Origin: Spirochaetaceae bacterium
GTDB lineage: Bacteria > Spirochaetota > Spirochaetia > Treponematales > Treponemataceae
Direction: 5' to 3'
Length of the DNA stretch: 53,066 nt
NCBI GenBank assembly: GCA_017618015.1
Contig: JAFZVC010000070.1
Coordinates: 1-53,066 of the forward strand
The notes beneath the pieces were generated by a model. The model was not told where the DNA came from. It made no database searches and worked only from the letters and a program-made list of their open reading frames with translations. How positions within the stretch are numbered: position 1 is the stretch's first letter; each line of letters starts with the position of its first letter. The position numbers were made by a program, and so were the translations under genes. Below are positions 51,843 to 53,066 of this stretch, one piece after another.

Positions 51843-53066
51843 CTACTTAAGTTTGATGTTCTCAAGCTCGTTAAGGTAGTCGTAGTATGTCGTTATGTCC
51901 TTCGGAATGCTGTTAATGTCAATGCGCTCTGAGCTTACAAGGTGTCCGTTCTGTCTCTGGTAGATAGGTACCTCAACAGCGAAGTCTACGATGTAGTCAA
52001 GAGCTTCTTTGTAGATAGCCTTGCGGTAAGCCTGGTTCGTGCTTGTGCGTCCTTCAACAACAAGCTCGTCAAGCTCAGGCATCTTGATGCCATAGTGACC
52101 GGAAGAACCGCCCTCTGAGTGATAAATCTGGAACATATCAGGATCCATAGTTGCCTGCCATGCAGCGCACCAAAGTTCCTGTGTACCACCGTTGATTGTA
52201 TCCCAAAGTTTTGCGGAGTCAGTAAGGTCATCGATGATAAGTGTGAAACCGATCTTTGCAAGAGCTTCAGAAGCCTGTGAAACGATACCGAATGATGGGT
52301 GGTCACCAACACCATCACCAGCGATCATCAGGTTGTAAGCCATCTTTGCACCTGCAGGAGCGGCTGTAATCTTTCCGTTCTTAACTGTGTATCCAGCAGC
52401 CTCGAAGAAACCGAGAGAAGCCTTAAGAGCAGCAGCATATTTTTCATCTTCTGTCATGCCAGCTTTGTAAATCGGGTTTCCTTTAACATCAGTTGAGAAA
52501 GCAACTTTGTAGTCGTTGTCTGATTTCTGTGGAGCTGCCCATGAGCAGTTAGAAATAGGATAGTTGATAACGGAAGCTGCGTTTCCATAGTAAGAGTCGA
52601 TTACAACGTCTCTGTATACGCAGAGGATTGTTGCGATAGCCTTTCTAAGGTTCTTTGAAGCCTCAGAAGCGCGGTCGTCACCAACTTTTACGTTCTGTGC
52701 GTTGATACCGATGTATCCGTATCCGTTGTAGTCAACAAGATATGTAGCAAGCTTGTCGCCTGTGATCTTTCCGTTTGAGTTGAAAGAAGCGATCTGCTCA
52801 AGTTTGTCCTTTGATACTGTCGGGTCAGAAATATCGATTGTTCCCTGAGTAATACCAAGAACTTCTTCCTGAGAGTTTGTCTCTTTCCACTGGATGTATT
52901 TTGTCTTAGGTGCTCCCTTGTAGTAGTATGGGTTAGCCTCAAGATAAACTGTCTTGTTCTCGTATGATACGAACTTGTAAGGACCAGCTCCAAGCGGAGT
53001 TCTTGTCTTTGCTCTTATCATAGAAAGGTCACCTTTCGGGAAACCGAACTTGTTGTTCTTGTAGTC
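51843..53066 (-). CDS. oppA: Oligopeptide-binding protein (OppA-like), N-terminus outside window
   Basis: The frame is open to the right edge (408 codons seen), so the real start and signal peptide lie outside; an internal ATG at 53021 should not be used. It is a family 5 solute-binding protein: TPLGAGPYKFVSYENKTVYL is the usual hinge motif, followed by AYLVDYNGYGYIGIN-type text (here ATYLVDYNGYGYIGINAQN), LRKAIATILC, LWCAAWQATMDPDMFQIYH and the C-terminal QAYRKAIYKEALDYIVDF. It would be a lipoprotein or periplasmic peptide binder feeding OppBCDF. The palindrome after its stop may separate its mRNA from the rest. Confidence 0.93.
   Translation of the reverse strand, partial: DYKNNKFGFPKGDLSMIRAKTRTPLGAGPYKFVSYENKTVYLEANPYYYKGAPKTKYIQWKETNSQEEVLGITQGTIDISDPTVSKDKLEQIASFNSNGKITGDKLATYLVDYNGYGYIGINAQNVKVGDDRASEASKNLRKAIATILCVYRDVVIDSYYGNAASVINYPISNCSWAAPQKSDNDYKVAFSTDVKGNPIYKAGMTEDEKYAAALKASLGFFEAAGYTVKNGKITAAPAGAKMAYNLMIAGDGVGDHPSFGIVSQASEALAKIGFTLIIDDLTDSAKLWDTINGGTQELWCAAWQATMDPDMFQIYHSEGGSSGHYGIKMPELDELVVEGRTSTNQAYRKAIYKEALDYIVDFAVEVPIYQRQNGHLVSSERIDINSIPKDITTYYDYLNELENIKLK

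Noticed and set aside
53021..53021. ATG at 53021 as the start of oppA
   Set aside because: The frame continues open to the window edge, and the protein would begin in the middle of a solute-binding domain.

Overview
The window looks like chromosome of a gut- or rumen-type Treponema (Spirochaetota). The evidence is indirect: an EarP/EF-P(Arg32) pair, a methyl-accepting chemotaxis protein, a decayed Rpn-family (PD-(D/E)XK) transposase of the kind common in commensal treponemes, secreted GH5 glycanases made as lipoproteins, an SH3/NADase-type-domain secretome, and an XpaC/TelA pair. No rRNA or tRNA is present to fix the species. Base composition is mixed. Most genes are moderately GC-rich, but about 3.5-9.3 kb is strikingly AT-rich.

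Layout. 1-3291 (minus strand): a partial secreted SH3-domain protein, a membrane-anchored flavodoxin-like protein, a ClbS/DfsB-family protein and an XRE regulator with a zinc ribbon. 3354-3485: a GC-rich block of repeats and hairpins. 3621-8122 (plus): a four-gene AT-rich restriction-modification operon with three predicted DNA methyltransferases and one PD-(D/E)XK endonuclease, followed by a convergent DUF2971 gene. 9354-14507 (minus): response regulator, soluble histidine kinase, ABC ATPase and large FtsX-type permease, a typical envelope-stress/antimicrobial-peptide module. 14683-18254 (plus): a secreted NADase-type-domain protein, then XpaC-like and TelA. 18323-20208 (minus): GNAT and a diguanylate cyclase. 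20363-23800: a small lipoprotein, apt, and a GH5 lipoprotein. 24004-27441 (plus): MoxR, DUF58 and a membrane protein. 27582-28297: a broken Rpn-family gene behind a long hairpin. 28395-32600: MATE exporter, MscS channel, chemoreceptor.

32871-35654 (plus): DRTGG-domain protein, histidine-kinase-like ATPase, a sensory-type [FeFe]-hydrogenase homologue and 5-formyl-THF cyclo-ligase, closely packed. 35712-40562: a YD-repeat-like exported protein, a PlsC-type acyltransferase fused to a zinc ribbon, earP and efp. 40663-45360: GH31 glycosidase, a VapC-like toxin with its antitoxin, and a second GH5 lipoprotein whose natural start is out of frame because of a seven-G tract. 45364-46701: a DUF4143 ATPase preceded by a 34-bp tandem repeat. 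46831-53066 (minus): an opp-type peptide ABC transporter (A-B-C-D-F). A 146-bp imperfect palindrome separates the binding protein from the permeases, and OppC carries a large extracytoplasmic insertion.

The most unusual signals are: (1) the poly-G tract in a glycanase signal peptide, a possible phase switch; (2) a recurring architecture of -35, 17 bp, -10, then 6-8 nt and an ATG with no Shine-Dalgarno sequence, which implies leaderless mRNAs; (3) the candidate H2-sensing operon; (4) the three-methyltransferase restriction system; and (5) the long palindrome inside the opp operon. All functional assignments come from reading motifs by eye. No database search was run.
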